Below, one piece after another: positions 8,011-17,951 of a stretch of 64,000 nt of DNA (the stretch's first letter is position 1; each line of letters opens with the position of its first letter). A program made the translations under genes and the position numbers. The stretch covers positions 1 through 64,000 of the forward strand of contig CAYSCS010000044.1 in assembly GCA_964429695.1 (NCBI GenBank), read 5' to 3'. This DNA is from CAYSCS01 sp964429695. Its GTDB lineage: Bacteria; Acidobacteriota; Aminicenantia; Aminicenantales; Aminicenantaceae. The notes beneath the pieces were generated by a model. That model was not told the origin of the DNA. It ran no database searches and saw only the letters and a program-made list of their open reading frames with translations.

Positions 8011-10061
8011 TTTTTTATCGATTCAATGAGCTTTTTTATTTCAGGTTGATCGGGATTGATTTCCAGTGATTTCTTCCATGCGGCCAGTGCCTCCTCGATT
8101 GACCCTATTTTGAAATAACATTCTCCCAGTAAATTCAAGAGATAGAAGTTTATTCCGAAATGAGAGATTGCTTCATCGTAGTAATAAATTGCTTGACTGT
8201 ATTCTCCCAGAGCTTGAAATGATTTTCCTAAAAGGAAATAGACTTGATAGGGAACTTCAGGTCTTTTGACAAAGGGAAGGAGAGTCTCCTTCACCTGGCT
8301 GAATTTATTCTCGATTGAATAAACCTGGGAAAGGGCAAGGGCAAACTCGATAGAATCTGGCTTTTTTTGGAATGCTTTTTCAAACCTCTGTCTTGCGTTC
8401 TGGAAGTCACCTCGACTGAAATATTGTTTTCCTAAAATGTAGTCATAGGCAGGGTCGCTTGCGGGTAGAAATTTCTTGTTATAGACCCAGGGTCGAGGAA
8501 GTGAGGTTACGGGTGTTATATCGAAGTCATCGAAGGAAGAAGCTAACTCCTGCTCTCCGTCAAGCAAGACAACTTTAATCCTATATCGAGAAGGGGGGAA
8601 AGCGTTAAGCGAAAATTCTTCGAGGATATTCCTTTGGTCTGAATATTCGCTTATTTTCCTCGTCAGGCTTTTAAAAATTTCACCTTCTCTGAGAAATTCA
8701 TACTTTATTATTCCTCTCTCCTTGAGCTCTTTGCTCAAGCCAAAGACCTGGAAGCCGAGATAGAGAGTATCTTGGGGGAGATATATGTTTTTTGGCTCAT
8801 GATAGATCTGCTCTCCACCAATCTTGAAGGGCATGAGTCTTTCGTCCTCAGAGGAAGAAGCCTCTGCCTTGTAACCCAGAACCAGGGGACTCAGACGAGG
8901 AGAGGAGTCATCCTCTGAAATGATTATTTCCTTTTCAAAGGTGGTAAACTCCTTTGAGACCTCGTTTTTCAAGATTACAGAAAACTTGTATTTTCCGGGG
9001 AGAACAGGAAACATGTCATAGAGGTTGAAAGGTCGATAAGTGACGCTCTTCAACCCCGCCTCATCCAGGCTTATTGGCAAGGAGCTTTCGTACTGATAGA
9101 TGATCTTTCCCTCTTCATCAGTGAGATTCCCGTTTAATTTCAGATGAGTCGAATATTTTCTCTCATATTCCTGGACAGAAAATTTTGAAAGTTCGATGAC
9201 ATAATTGACAAAATATATCCCTGAAGGGTCCCTGAGAATCTTTACCGAATTGTCGTTATCGATGTAATTTGCGGTGTACTCCACTTCCACTATGTCCTTA
9301 TAGGCTAAGAATTTCTGGGCATATTTATCCTCAAATTGTTTTTGAGGAACATTCATCACGTTTTGAAGCAAAATATCGGAGGAAAGGGATGGCCTACCAT
9401 AATAGGCTGATTCACCCGGGATGAGCGACATAGAGGTCTGAGCGAGGGTAGGGTTTATTTCTTTTAATTTCTGGAAGGCGGCAAGATAATCTGCCTGGTC
9501 TCCGAAATATGAAGTCATCAGGGCTTGGGGTCCGTCTGCGGTGGGGCTGTAGAGCACGTATTCACCGACTCCACCTTTCTGGAAAAAAACGAGATTGAAG
9601 CCAGGTGGAAGCCCATACTGAGTCAGTCCTTGATAAAACCAGACTTCTGTATTGTAGATTTCTGATTCTCCTGTATATCTTTCTATGTCCCGGGGCTCGC
9701 CAAGGATGATGTAAATTTTGCCCCTGTCTGTTTTCCAACCAGGCTTTGGCACACCACGTCCAAAGTTGAAATTGGCGTAGTTTATCCTTCGATAATGCTC
9801 TGTCTTGAACTCATTTTCAGGAGTTCCAGGAGTCGGATCCCTGTGTTTCCAGAAGGCCTCAATGAAGAGGTCTCTTTCCCGGTCTGTCTCAAGCTGAAGG
9901 AAAACATCCCTCTCTGTCTTGGAGATAATGTAAACCACCTCTTCCTCAAGCCATTTCCTGTATCTCTCGGGGAGTTCATTCGGAGATTTCTTTTTGCTTT
10001 GAGAAAAGAGAAGAGAAAAGGAAAGGACGATGAAAAAAAGAATCAACAAAATCCTTTTCAT
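8007..10061 (-). CDS. GWxTD-domain protein with C-terminal TPR repeats
   Basis: This is a 684-residue exported protein. Residues 1-20 are a signal peptide. The GWxTD motif is visible as G108-W-K-T-D112, within a segment ending RGKIYIILGEP. The middle is beta-rich. Residues about 535-684 contain three or four TPR units (for example DYILGKQYFSRGDFQNARQ and LLGECYFKIGSIEEALAAW). GWxTD domains are common in Acidobacteriota, Aminicenantes and relatives and have no established biochemical role. The gene is flanked by methyltransferase genes but nothing ties it to them. Confidence 0.85.
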   Translation of the reverse strand: MKRILLILFFIVLSFSLLFSQSKKKSPNELPERYRKWLEEEVVYIISKTERDVFLQLETDRERDLFIEAFWKHRDPTPGTPENEFKTEHYRRINYANFNFGRGVPKPGWKTDRGKIYIILGEPRDIERYTGESEIYNTEVWFYQGLTQYGLPPGFNLVFFQKGGVGEYVLYSPTADGPQALMTSYFGDQADYLAAFQKLKEINPTLAQTSMSLIPGESAYYGRPSLSSDILLQNVMNVPQKQFEDKYAQKFLAYKDIVEVEYTANYIDNDNSVKILRDPSGIYFVNYVIELSKFSVQEYERKYSTHLKLNGNLTDEEGKIIYQYESSLPISLDEAGLKSVTYRPFNLYDMFPVLPGKYKFSVILKNEVSKEFTTFEKEIIISEDDSSPRLSPLVLGYKAEASSSEDERLMPFKIGGEQIYHEPKNIYLPQDTLYLGFQVFGLSKELKERGIIKYEFLREGEIFKSLTRKISEYSDQRNILEEFSLNAFPPSRYRIKVVLLDGEQELASSFDDFDITPVTSLPRPWVYNKKFLPASDPAYDYILGKQYFSRGDFQNARQRFEKAFQKKPDSIEFALALSQVYSIENKFSQVKETLLPFVKRPEVPYQVYFLLGKSFQALGEYSQAIYYYDEAISHFGINFYLLNLLGECYFKIGSIEEALAAWKKSLEINPDQPEIKKLIESIKK

Positions 10062-10277
10062 TTTCCTTCTGAATATTTAGCTTAGCCCTATTTAGGCATA
10101 AATTCAAGAGCTAAAATAGAATTTAGCTTGAAGCTCTTCTCACAGTTACTTACTAGAAACTCATAAAGAAAATATATAGTTGCCAGAAAATAAATAAATC
10201 AGATCAATCTGAAGGTCAAGGAGGGAATTTCTTTTTTTCCTGCTGCTTTGAGCGTATGAAGAATGAAAATTATCCTT

Positions 10278-11387
10278 TTAGGATGAAGAGCAGCTAGATT
10301 TATTTTTTATCTTGAGCACTCCTGCCCCGAGCAAGGGAAGGATGAAAACCAGAAAAACCCCCCAGCTCAACCCTCCATAACCTTTGGCGATTAATGGGAT
10401 GAGCCCGAAAGTTGAGATTCCTAAACCGCAACAAAGGAGAATAAAGGCTATGAGCGGTCTTGCCCAGCGGGGAAGCTCCTTTCCTCTTTCTCTGAGGGTT
10501 GTTTGAATCCTTTCGTTTACGGCATGGATGAATCCTGTCCCTGTTTCAATCAAGGTCCCGAAGAGAACCACCTGAAAAAGAATTAAAAGAAGAGGAAAAC
10601 GGAGCCTCTGGATGGCAAAGACAGCGGGTATTTCTTGAGGGAGAATAGAAGGGTAATGGCCGAGAATGGCAAGGTAGAAGAAAAGTCCGGGTATGATGCC
10701 GATGAGGCTTCCCAGGCAACCCGCCCAGATTGCCTCTTTCCTTTTTTCTAGATAATTCAAACAGAAAAAAACTCCAGGGATGTTGGCGATGTTGTAGAGG
10801 GCATACTTAAACCCTGAAATAGACCAGCGAGGAAGGATTACCGCCCGGGAAAGGCTCTCTTCGATCTGGGATCCGAATTTAAAAAAAGAGACAATAAAGA
10901 AAATAATATAGACCGCATAGAGGACAAAGGACCAGATAGAAAGAAATTTGGCAATCGTGCCGCTTCCTTCAAAGGTGAGGAACCCTATTACCGAGAGCAT
11001 GATTAAGACTCCCACAAGATAGGGAAGACCAAAATTATCCCGGATGATTATTCCCGCTGCCGAGCCTATCACCGCAAGCACAAGAAGCATGTTAATGAGA
11101 AAGAGTATCTCGAACACAAACCAGAATCGACCCAGAAGGTTAAGGGAGAAGGTCCTGTAATCATAGGCATGAAAGACGCGGGAGAACTCAAAGGTCACGG
11201 CTAAAATTATTGCCCAAATAGTTGTGGTGACCAAGAGCATTCCGAGCAAACCTCCCAGAGGCCCAAACTTAAGGAAATACTCCACGAGTTCACGTCCTGT
11301 ACCATAGCCGCCGGCTATGATTATGGATTGAAAAACAAAGCCAGGAAGGAGGTATTTCCTGAAAAATGGCCTTGTTAGAAAAGACAT
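10278..11387 (-). CDS. YkvI-like polytopic membrane protein
   Basis: This 369-residue protein has about ten hydrophobic segments (for example LGGLLGMLLVTTTIWAIILA and LLILFQVVLFGTLIETGTGF). The N-terminal run LPGFVFQSIIIAGGYGTGRE, with its glycine-rich unwound helix, is typical of the YkvI family, which belongs to the amino-acid/polyamine/organocation transporter fold. No substrate is known for the family. Its position between an aminotransferase and methylamine genes would suit uptake of an amino compound, but that is inference. A weakly charged cytosolic tail (KIKNKSSCSSS) ends the protein. Confidence 0.75.
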   Translation of the reverse strand: MSFLTRPFFRKYLLPGFVFQSIIIAGGYGTGRELVEYFLKFGPLGGLLGMLLVTTTIWAIILAVTFEFSRVFHAYDYRTFSLNLLGRFWFVFEILFLINMLLVLAVIGSAAGIIIRDNFGLPYLVGVLIMLSVIGFLTFEGSGTIAKFLSIWSFVLYAVYIIFFIVSFFKFGSQIEESLSRAVILPRWSISGFKYALYNIANIPGVFFCLNYLEKRKEAIWAGCLGSLIGIIPGLFFYLAILGHYPSILPQEIPAVFAIQRLRFPLLLILFQVVLFGTLIETGTGFIHAVNERIQTTLRERGKELPRWARPLIAFILLCCGLGISTFGLIPLIAKGYGGLSWGVFLVFILPLLGAGVLKIKNKSSCSSS

Positions 11388-11478
11388 TTCGAGCTTATTA
11401 AAGAAGTTAGATTCTACTCAGAAAGATGTTTTTTGTCCACTGAGAAGAAATATTTTTAAGAATTTTCCTTTTGATTTC

Positions 11479-12675
11479 CTAATTTCCCCCTTTTTTGGGC
11501 AAAGATTTGAGGCATTTTTTTATGCTCTTAGCCAGTTTCTCGATTCCTTCTTCAATTTTTTCAGGCTCAAGATAGCTAAAAGAAAGACGGATGTGTTCTG
11601 CGCTTGGTTTCTCTGCAAAAAATGGTTCCCCACCGAGGACAAGAACTTTTTCTTCTTTTGCTCGGCTTACCACTTCTTGGGAAAGGAGGGGTTCAGGAAG
11701 TGTAAGCCACACAAAAAATCCACCTCTGGGCACTGTCCAGCACACATTCTCAGGAAAATTTGCCTTCATACTCTCGAGTATCAAGTCCCTCCTTTTTCTG
11801 TAGACTTTTTTTAGGTGTTCGAGATGCCGAGCGAGGAATCCTCTCTTACAGAATTCAGAGATGGCATTGGCAATCAAAGGATTAGCGCCTCCTCCCATGC
11901 GGCGCAAACCGCTCTGAACAAGCTTGGGGATGAGGTCTTCGCTTCCTTGAATCCACCCCAGGCGCAGACCGGGTGAAATTATTTTCGAAAAACTTCCCAG
12001 CCTTAAGACTCCTTTTCCTCTGGATAAGGAGAAAAGCGAGGGGGCCTCTTGTTCCTCATAGGCAAGGTCAAAATAAACATCATCTTCTATGAGGAGAAGG
12101 TCATACTCTCTGGCTATTTCCACAATCATGTTTCTTCTTTCAAGAGAAAGACTTATTCCTGTTGGATTCTGAAAGGTAGGGATAGTATACAGAATTTGAG
12201 GCTTTATTCTCTTCCTCCGCAATTCTTCGATTTTCTTCACAAGCTCAGCAGGTATTAATCCCTCTGCGTCAACTGGAACTTGAAAAGTTCGGAGTCGATG
12301 ATTTCGAAAAAGAAGGAGAGATTCATGATAGGTTGGACCTTCAACGAGGATGCTCTCGCCCGAGGAGGTAAAGATAGTCAAGATGTGGTCTAGTGCCTGG
12401 GAGGCTCCACCACTCAATGTGATACTGGGACGTTCAAGGCATATCCCTTCATCTTTTTTAATTTTCTGAAGGAGGTAATCAAGGAGAGGACCGTATCCCT
12501 GTTCGGGTGCATACTGGAGAGAGAGCGAAGCTCTTTCCTTAAGAACCTTTTCTAGGCATGCTCTGAGCTCTTCAACAGGGAAGGTGAGGGGATCAGGAAG
12601 ACCATAGACAAAAGAAATCCAGCCTGGGGGACCAGCAGCCTGAACTGCGGAAAGGGGATCATATTTTTTTGCCAT
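11479..12675 (-). CDS. PLP-dependent class I/II aminotransferase
   Basis: This 398-residue fold-type I aminotransferase resembles LysN/ARO8-type enzymes. Visible landmarks are the glycine-rich LSGGASQALD (about 88-97), FQNPTG (168-173), the cofactor aspartate in IEDDVYFDL (about 198) and the PLP lysine K231 in GSFSKIISPGLRLGW. Relatives transaminate 2-aminoadipate, aromatic or branched-chain amino acids with 2-oxoglutarate. The exact substrate cannot be told. It lacks an N-terminal GntR domain. It may be co-transcribed with the membrane protein 91 bases downstream. It ends with TAG; reading through would add about 24 residues of no recognisable character. Confidence 0.88.
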   Translation of the reverse strand: MAKKYDPLSAVQAAGPPGWISFVYGLPDPLTFPVEELRACLEKVLKERASLSLQYAPEQGYGPLLDYLLQKIKKDEGICLERPSITLSGGASQALDHILTIFTSSGESILVEGPTYHESLLLFRNHRLRTFQVPVDAEGLIPAELVKKIEELRRKRIKPQILYTIPTFQNPTGISLSLERRNMIVEIAREYDLLLIEDDVYFDLAYEEQEAPSLFSLSRGKGVLRLGSFSKIISPGLRLGWIQGSEDLIPKLVQSGLRRMGGGANPLIANAISEFCKRGFLARHLEHLKKVYRKRRDLILESMKANFPENVCWTVPRGGFFVWLTLPEPLLSQEVVSRAKEEKVLVLGGEPFFAEKPSAEHIRLSFSYLEPEKIEEGIEKLAKSIKKCLKSLPKKGGN

Positions 12676-12949
12676 CCTCGCCTGAGCCTCCTCTATCTTT
12701 AAGTAAAGATTCTAACAAAAGCATCTCGGTTTTGCATCTCTTGGTTTTTATGGATTGATTTTCTTCCTTTTTCTCAAGAAATTATTTCCGTGACTTTAGC
12801 CTTCCCAAATCTCTTTGAATCTGATATATGAAAGGAGTGTGAAGCACAAAGACCAAGCTTGAATGAATTTTTTTACTTGATTTTAAAACAGCCACAAATT
12901 TGAGATGCTCCTTAAATTAAATCCAGGGCTCAAATGAGGAGGAAAAGGG

Positions 12950-13933
12950 ATGGTAGAGATAATCGAGTTAAACCAGATTAAAAAGGTTTTAAAAGAGATT
13001 GACGTCTCCCAGGTTATACAGGCTATAGAGGAAGGGTTCGTCGCCTATAGCCAGGGAAAAGTTGTCGTCCCTCCTATAGGGGAGATGATTTTTAAGAACC
13101 CACCGGGGGATGTTCATATCAAGTATGGATACATCATAGATGATGATTATTATGTGATTAAGATAGCCTCTGGTTTTTATGAGAATCCAAAAATAGGGTT
13201 TCCCTCAGGCAACGGGCTTATGCTTCTTTTCAGCCAGAAAACAGGAGAATTGATTTGTATCTTGGTTGATGAGGGATTCCTCACCAATGTGAGGACAGCG
13301 GCAGCAGGAGCAGTGGTGGCGAAATACCTTGCTCCAAAAAAAATACATAAGGTAGGAATTTTTGGGGCAGGAGTCCAGGGAAGGATGCAGCTTGAATACT
13401 TGAAATATGTCAGAGATTTCAGTGAGGTGATCGTTTGGGGAATAAATGAGGATGAGCTTAAGAAATATAAGGATGAGATGGAAAAGAAGGGCTTCAGAAT
13501 AAAGACCACGCTTGAGGCTGAAGAGGTTGCTTCTAGATGCAACCTGATAGTCACCTGCACTCCCTCAACCAGGCCTCTTCTCCAAGCACACCAGATTCAG
13601 GAAGGAACCCATATCACAGCCATTGGCTCTGATACACCCCAAAAACAGGAGCTTGACCCCGAGATTCTAAGAAAGGCAGAGCGGATTGTGGTTGATAGCA
13701 GGAGTCAGGCTCTTCAGCGGGGAGAATGTTTCAAGGCACTTGAAGCGGGAGTAATTAGAGAGAGTGACATGGTTGAGCTTGGTGAAGTGATCTCAAATTC
13801 GAGCCTCTGGCGCCAATCAGAAGAGGAGTTTACGGTGGCTGACCTTACCGGAGTTGCGGTTCAAGATATCCAGATCTCAAAGGCAGTCTGGAAGACAATA
13901 ACTTCTGGAACTACCCTGTGGCAAGGAGAATGA
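12950..13933 (+). CDS. Ornithine cyclodeaminase/mu-crystallin family protein
   Basis: This 327-residue NAD(P)-dependent enzyme shows the family landmarks: VDEGFLTNVRTAAAGAVVAKYLAP, the nucleotide-binding turn VGIFGAGVQGRMQLEYL (about residues 134-150) and the substrate loop TAIGSDTPQKQELDPEI. Members include ornithine cyclodeaminase, ketimine reductases, alanine dehydrogenase and ectoine-type enzymes. TAIGSD with EL is common to the cyclodeaminase and alanine dehydrogenase branches. The enzyme probably acts on a small amino acid. An ornithine-racemase-like enzyme is encoded at 45638-46717, which makes ornithine a reasonable but unproven guess. A GAGGAGGAAAAGGG Shine-Dalgarno region precedes the ATG. 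Confidence 0.85.
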   Translation: MVEIIELNQIKKVLKEIDVSQVIQAIEEGFVAYSQGKVVVPPIGEMIFKNPPGDVHIKYGYIIDDDYYVIKIASGFYENPKIGFPSGNGLMLLFSQKTGELICILVDEGFLTNVRTAAAGAVVAKYLAPKKIHKVGIFGAGVQGRMQLEYLKYVRDFSEVIVWGINEDELKKYKDEMEKKGFRIKTTLEAEEVASRCNLIVTCTPSTRPLLQAHQIQEGTHITAIGSDTPQKQELDPEILRKAERIVVDSRSQALQRGECFKALEAGVIRESDMVELGEVISNSSLWRQSEEEFTVADLTGVAVQDIQISKAVWKTITSGTTLWQGE

Positions 13934-14304
13934 CTTTGCGCTGAGATTCATCGTTGCCTTAGCCTCTTCCAAGCTTCCCTATTTTTGAATATTAACCTAA
14001 GCTAAAGAGAAAGGTATGGCGCTTCTAAGTTTCTTAGGCTGATATTCGAGAGACTCTATGATGCAACCTTATAGAAAATCCCTCAAGGGTCAGAGTGTCC
14101 CGGATTAGAAAGCAATGATTTTTTTATCATCTTTTAAGCGGGGACTCTTACTTATAATCAGAATATGTGACAATTTAGTCTCAAATAGATTGTAAAATTT
14201 CCTCCATTCGAAACCCTTTAGGTTAGGGATAAGCTCTTCCTTTCCAGGTGAGATTTTCGATTTTAGGAAGAAGTTAGGGATTACCTTAAAAGCTCACTTG
14301 ATGA
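13934..14304. other. Intergenic region, nothing recognised
   Basis: This is AT-rich sequence between the ornithine cyclodeaminase-family gene and the promoter of the BKACE gene. No reading frame, stem-loop terminator or repeat stood out. Confidence 0.5.
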
Positions 14305-14333
14305 TTGACAAGAGAATATGGTTTCTGTATAAA
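14305..14333 (+). promoter_or_regulatory. Sigma-70-type promoter for the BKACE gene
   Basis: TTGACA (14305-14310) and TATAAA (14328-14333) are separated by exactly 17 bases. The predicted start of transcription near 14340 leaves a leader of about 50 bases before the ATG at 14392. This is one of the best consensus promoters in the window. Confidence 0.7.
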
Positions 14334-14391
14334 TCAATCTCAATCTAAAATATTTTTTCCAAAATAATCAAATCAAAGGAAGGAGTTTTTG

Positions 14392-15360
14392 ATGGAAAAA
14401 AAGGCATGGGAAGGTTTCAAATGGGCTGAGATGGTAGCAAAACAGCCCAAAAATCCAACCATGGATAAGCCCTTGATCATCACCGTCTGTCCTGTGGGCG
14501 GGACGATAACCAGGAGACAGAACCCCTATCAGCCTTACTCGGCAAAGGAAATCGCCGAGCAGGTGATTGAATCTTACCAGGAAGGAGCTTCTGTAGCCCA
14601 CCTCCACACCCGAAATGAAGATGGAACAATGGGGGCACCGAGAGAGGTCCTCAAGGAATGCATCGATATGATTCTCGATCAATGCCCTGACATGATCATG
14701 CAGCCTAGCTCCTGCGAGAGCTATGTTCCCGGCTCTACCCATTATAGCTATGAATCAGTGAAGCCTCTTGTGGAAGAGCTCTTCAGCGGAGAAAGAAAAT
14801 ATATGGAATCCACGGTCTTTACCCCTGTTTCTTATGCAGCCGAGACGATGGATGGGAAAGTTGAGCTGAGCATTGCCACAGAAACAAACACGGTAAAAAC
14901 AGTTCAGTATCTCCAGGAGCACAAAATAAAACCAGATTTCATGAATCACAACTGGGAAGGGATCATGAATGTCAAAGAGTGGTTGATAAAGCCTGGTATA
15001 CTGGATAAGCCCTATTTAATGTCGATGGGTCCCGGAATGCATAATGCAGCCGAGACCTATCCTGACCCCTGGGGATATCTTTATGTGCTGGGGATGATGA
15101 AGATGATGCCAGAAGATAGCGTCATCGGAATTAGCGCGGGAGGAAGAAATTGGCTGGCGATAAGCACCTTTGCCATTCTCATGGGAGTTGATGTAGTCCG
15201 AGTGGGGATGGAAGACCACATCTGGATGTATCCTCATCGGGATGAAAAAATAAAAAGAAGCGCGGATGCAACCAGAAAAATAGCGAACATAGCCCGTGAG
15301 CTAGGTCGAGAAATTGCAACTCCTTCTCAAGCAAGAAAAATAATGGGAATCTACACTTAG
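14392..15360 (+). CDS. BKACE-family beta-keto acid cleavage enzyme
   Basis: This 322-residue protein belongs to the beta-keto acid cleavage enzyme family (DUF849; founding member 3-keto-5-aminohexanoate cleavage enzyme, Kce). It opens with PLIITVCPVGGTITRRQNP, has the zinc-binding pair H70-L-H72 in VAHLHTRNEDG, and ends with a TIM-barrel segment VVRVGMEDHIWMYP. The family condenses a beta-keto acid with acetyl-CoA (or another acyl-CoA) and cleaves it to acetoacetate plus a new acyl-CoA; substrates include 3-keto-5-aminohexanoate and dehydrocarnitine. I chose the ATG at 14392 because GGAAGGAG lies six bases before it; a TTG sits one codon earlier. It ends with TAG. Confidence 0.85.
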   Translation: MEKKAWEGFKWAEMVAKQPKNPTMDKPLIITVCPVGGTITRRQNPYQPYSAKEIAEQVIESYQEGASVAHLHTRNEDGTMGAPREVLKECIDMILDQCPDMIMQPSSCESYVPGSTHYSYESVKPLVEELFSGERKYMESTVFTPVSYAAETMDGKVELSIATETNTVKTVQYLQEHKIKPDFMNHNWEGIMNVKEWLIKPGILDKPYLMSMGPGMHNAAETYPDPWGYLYVLGMMKMMPEDSVIGISAGGRNWLAISTFAILMGVDVVRVGMEDHIWMYPHRDEKIKRSADATRKIANIARELGREIATPSQARKIMGIYT

Positions 15361-15572
15361 CTTTCGGTCTGAAACTTGCCTCTTGGAGGATGATGAAGAA
15401 GAGAGAGTAAATCCAAGCTTTTTCCTCAACATTTGAATCATAATTAATTATTATCAAAAAAAAGATTTTTTTATTCTCTTAAGAAAAGTTTCGACTCTTC
15501 AGTTCACTTTTCTACTTTTTAGCATTTACCAATCTTTTCTAATTTACTAAAATATAAAAAAGGGAGAAGAGG

Positions 15573-17951
15573 ATGAGAAGGGGAAAAAAATATGTTTTAA
15601 TATTTTTAATCATCCTGGCTTGTGGTTTAGCAAGCGGGATATTTTTCTGGTTGAAACCAAGGGGGGAAGCTAAGGGAGATAGATATTTCGAGTCGTTTCG
15701 TTCTCTACTCAAGCCTCTTAATCCAGAAGAAATGAATATCATCCTCTTCACCATCGATACCCTGCGTGCCGACCATCTCCAGTGTTATGGGTATGAGAGA
15801 GTGAGGACGCCCAACATAAATAGACTTGCAGAGGAAGGCATCCTTTTTGAAGAGTGCATCGCCCAGACACCTTTGACTCTCCCTTCACATTCATCTATCT
15901 TCACCGGCACCTTCCCTCTTTTCCATGGGGTCCGTGATAATGGAGGATTTTACCTCGATGAAAGCCACCTCACTCTGGCTGAAGCTCTTAAGTTGAAGGG
16001 CTATACCACGGGGGGATTTGTGGCTGCCTTTGTCCTCGACTCGCGCTGGGGTCTTGACCAGGGCTTCGACTATTATTTCGACAATTTTGACCTCACCAAG
16101 TATAAGAGCATAAGCCTTGATTCTGTCCAGAGAAGAGGGGATGAGGTCTTGGAAGAAACGAAGAAATGGCTGGAGGAGAATTTGGGGCAAAAATTTTTCA
16201 CCTGGATCCATCTCTATGACCCTCATACTCCTTACGACCCTCCCGAACCTTATAAGAGTGAATACGAGGGGCTCCCTTTCGGGCTATATGATGGAGAGAT
16301 TGCCTATGTCGACCAGCTAATCGGAGAGTTCAGGCAGTACCTGGAAAATAAGAAGGTTTGGGAGAAGACAATTATAATCTTTACTTCAGACCATGGAGAA
16401 AGCCTCGGAGAGCATAAGGAGAGTGCTCATGGATTTTTCATCTACGATTGTGCCATTAGAGTTCCTCTCATCATCCGCCTTCCGCAAGAAAAGCTTAAGG
16501 GAAGAGTGATAAGAGAGCAGGTAAGGAGCGTAGACCTCATGCCCTCAATCTTGAGCATGGTGGGAGGAGATGTGCCTGAGAGTGTCCAAGGCGAGAGCTT
16601 CCTGCCTCTAATCCTTGAACGTGAAAAGGCTCAGAGAGGAAAGAATCTTTCTGCCTATAGCGAGACCTACTGGCCAAGATATCATTACGGGTGGAGTGAG
16701 TTGAAGTCTTTGAGGAAGGGAGGATATAAGTTCATCGATGCGCCCAAGCCTGAACTTTATGACTTATCAAAAGACCCCAAAGAGGTGAACAATTTGGTGA
16801 ACAAAGAAGCTTCACTTGCTCATGAGATGAAAAGAGAGCTGATGAGCTTGATAGGTGAATATTCGGCTGAGGGAATAGAAAACCTGATGCCCAAGAAACT
16901 GGACGATGACTCGCTGATAAAGCTTCAAGCCCTGGGATATATCGGCTCTTTTCGTGCTGCTTCAAAAAAGGGTGAGAAACTTGCGGACCCGAAGGATAAG
17001 ATTGAACTCTACAACGAAATCAAGGTAGCCCAGTTTTTGGTGACAGAGGAGAAAATGGAGGAGGCTGAAAAAAAAATCAGAGATGTTCTCGAAAAAGACC
17101 CCTCAGTTCTTGAGGCTCGTTACATTCTTGGCAATATCTACTCCCGACAAAACAAACACGGAGAAGCTATAGAAGAGTATAAGAAAGCATTAGAGGTAGA
17201 CCCTGAGTATTATGAGGCTGTTTTTGGCCTTGCTCTTGCTTATCACAAGGCAGGGAAGATTGAGGAGGCAATCCTCGGTTTTAAAAGATTGATAGACATG
17301 GACCCAAAAGACACCAAGCCCTATCTCCACCTGGGAAACATCTATGAGGAGAGGGGAGAGATCGATGAGGCTATAAAATATCTAAAGATTGCTTCTGAAC
17401 TCGACCCCGAAGCTCCCATCTTCCATAACAACCTAGGAGCACTCTATCTCCAGAAAGGGATGCTGGAACTTGCGGAGAAAGAGATAAAATCTGCTCTGAG
17501 TATAGAAAGGAGTATCCCTCTCCAGAATGCTCATTTCAACATGGCCTTGCTTCATGAGGCGAGGGGAGAAATCCAAAAAGCTATAGAAGAATATAACAGA
17601 GAAAAAGAAGTCAGCCCCTATAATCACAAGCCTTACTTCAACCTGGGGTTAATTTATGCGAAAAGCAACCGGGTTGAGATGGCAATAAAAGAGTTTGAAG
17701 GAGCAATCGAGAGAAACGAGAAATTTCCTGATGCTTATGTCTTCTTGGCCAAAGCATACATGGATAGCGGGAAGGACCTCGAAGAGGCTGAGAGGCTGGC
17801 TCTTAAAGGGCTGGAGCTAAAACCTGGTTTAAAGGTAAACATCCTCGCTCATTTTGTCCTGGCCGATATCTATAACCGCATGGGAAGAATCAGGGATTCA
17901 GAGCTCCATGTGAGCAAGGCGAGGGAGCTTCAAAAAACCCTGTCAGATTAA
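15573..17951 (+). CDS. Sulfatase-fold (alkaline phosphatase superfamily) protein with TPR repeats
   Basis: This 792-residue protein has a single N-terminal membrane anchor (residues 7-27), a sulfatase-like domain (about 53-460) and at least eight TPR units (about 480-790). Metal-binding aspartates D62 and D67 are in FTIDTLRADH, and the second metal site is FTSDHGESLGEH. The nucleophile region reads T102-L-P-S-H106. Classical sulfatases carry C-x-P-S-R there, with the Cys or Ser converted to formylglycine. The Thr and His here therefore argue against ordinary sulfatase activity and for a phosphatase- or transferase-like use of a threonine nucleophile, as in LtaS-type enzymes. The likely location is the periplasmic face of the membrane. 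The architecture is common in Acidobacteriota and Aminicenantes. Confidence 0.85.
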   Translation: MRRGKKYVLIFLIILACGLASGIFFWLKPRGEAKGDRYFESFRSLLKPLNPEEMNIILFTIDTLRADHLQCYGYERVRTPNINRLAEEGILFEECIAQTPLTLPSHSSIFTGTFPLFHGVRDNGGFYLDESHLTLAEALKLKGYTTGGFVAAFVLDSRWGLDQGFDYYFDNFDLTKYKSISLDSVQRRGDEVLEETKKWLEENLGQKFFTWIHLYDPHTPYDPPEPYKSEYEGLPFGLYDGEIAYVDQLIGEFRQYLENKKVWEKTIIIFTSDHGESLGEHKESAHGFFIYDCAIRVPLIIRLPQEKLKGRVIREQVRSVDLMPSILSMVGGDVPESVQGESFLPLILEREKAQRGKNLSAYSETYWPRYHYGWSELKSLRKGGYKFIDAPKPELYDLSKDPKEVNNLVNKEASLAHEMKRELMSLIGEYSAEGIENLMPKKLDDDSLIKLQALGYIGSFRAASKKGEKLADPKDKIELYNEIKVAQFLVTEEKMEEAEKKIRDVLEKDPSVLEARYILGNIYSRQNKHGEAIEEYKKALEVDPEYYEAVFGLALAYHKAGKIEEAILGFKRLIDMDPKDTKPYLHLGNIYEERGEIDEAIKYLKIASELDPEAPIFHNNLGALYLQKGMLELAEKEIKSALSIERSIPLQNAHFNMALLHEARGEIQKAIEEYNREKEVSPYNHKPYFNLGLIYAKSNRVEMAIKEFEGAIERNEKFPDAYVFLAKAYMDSGKDLEEAERLALKGLELKPGLKVNILAHFVLADIYNRMGRIRDSELHVSKARELQKTLSD

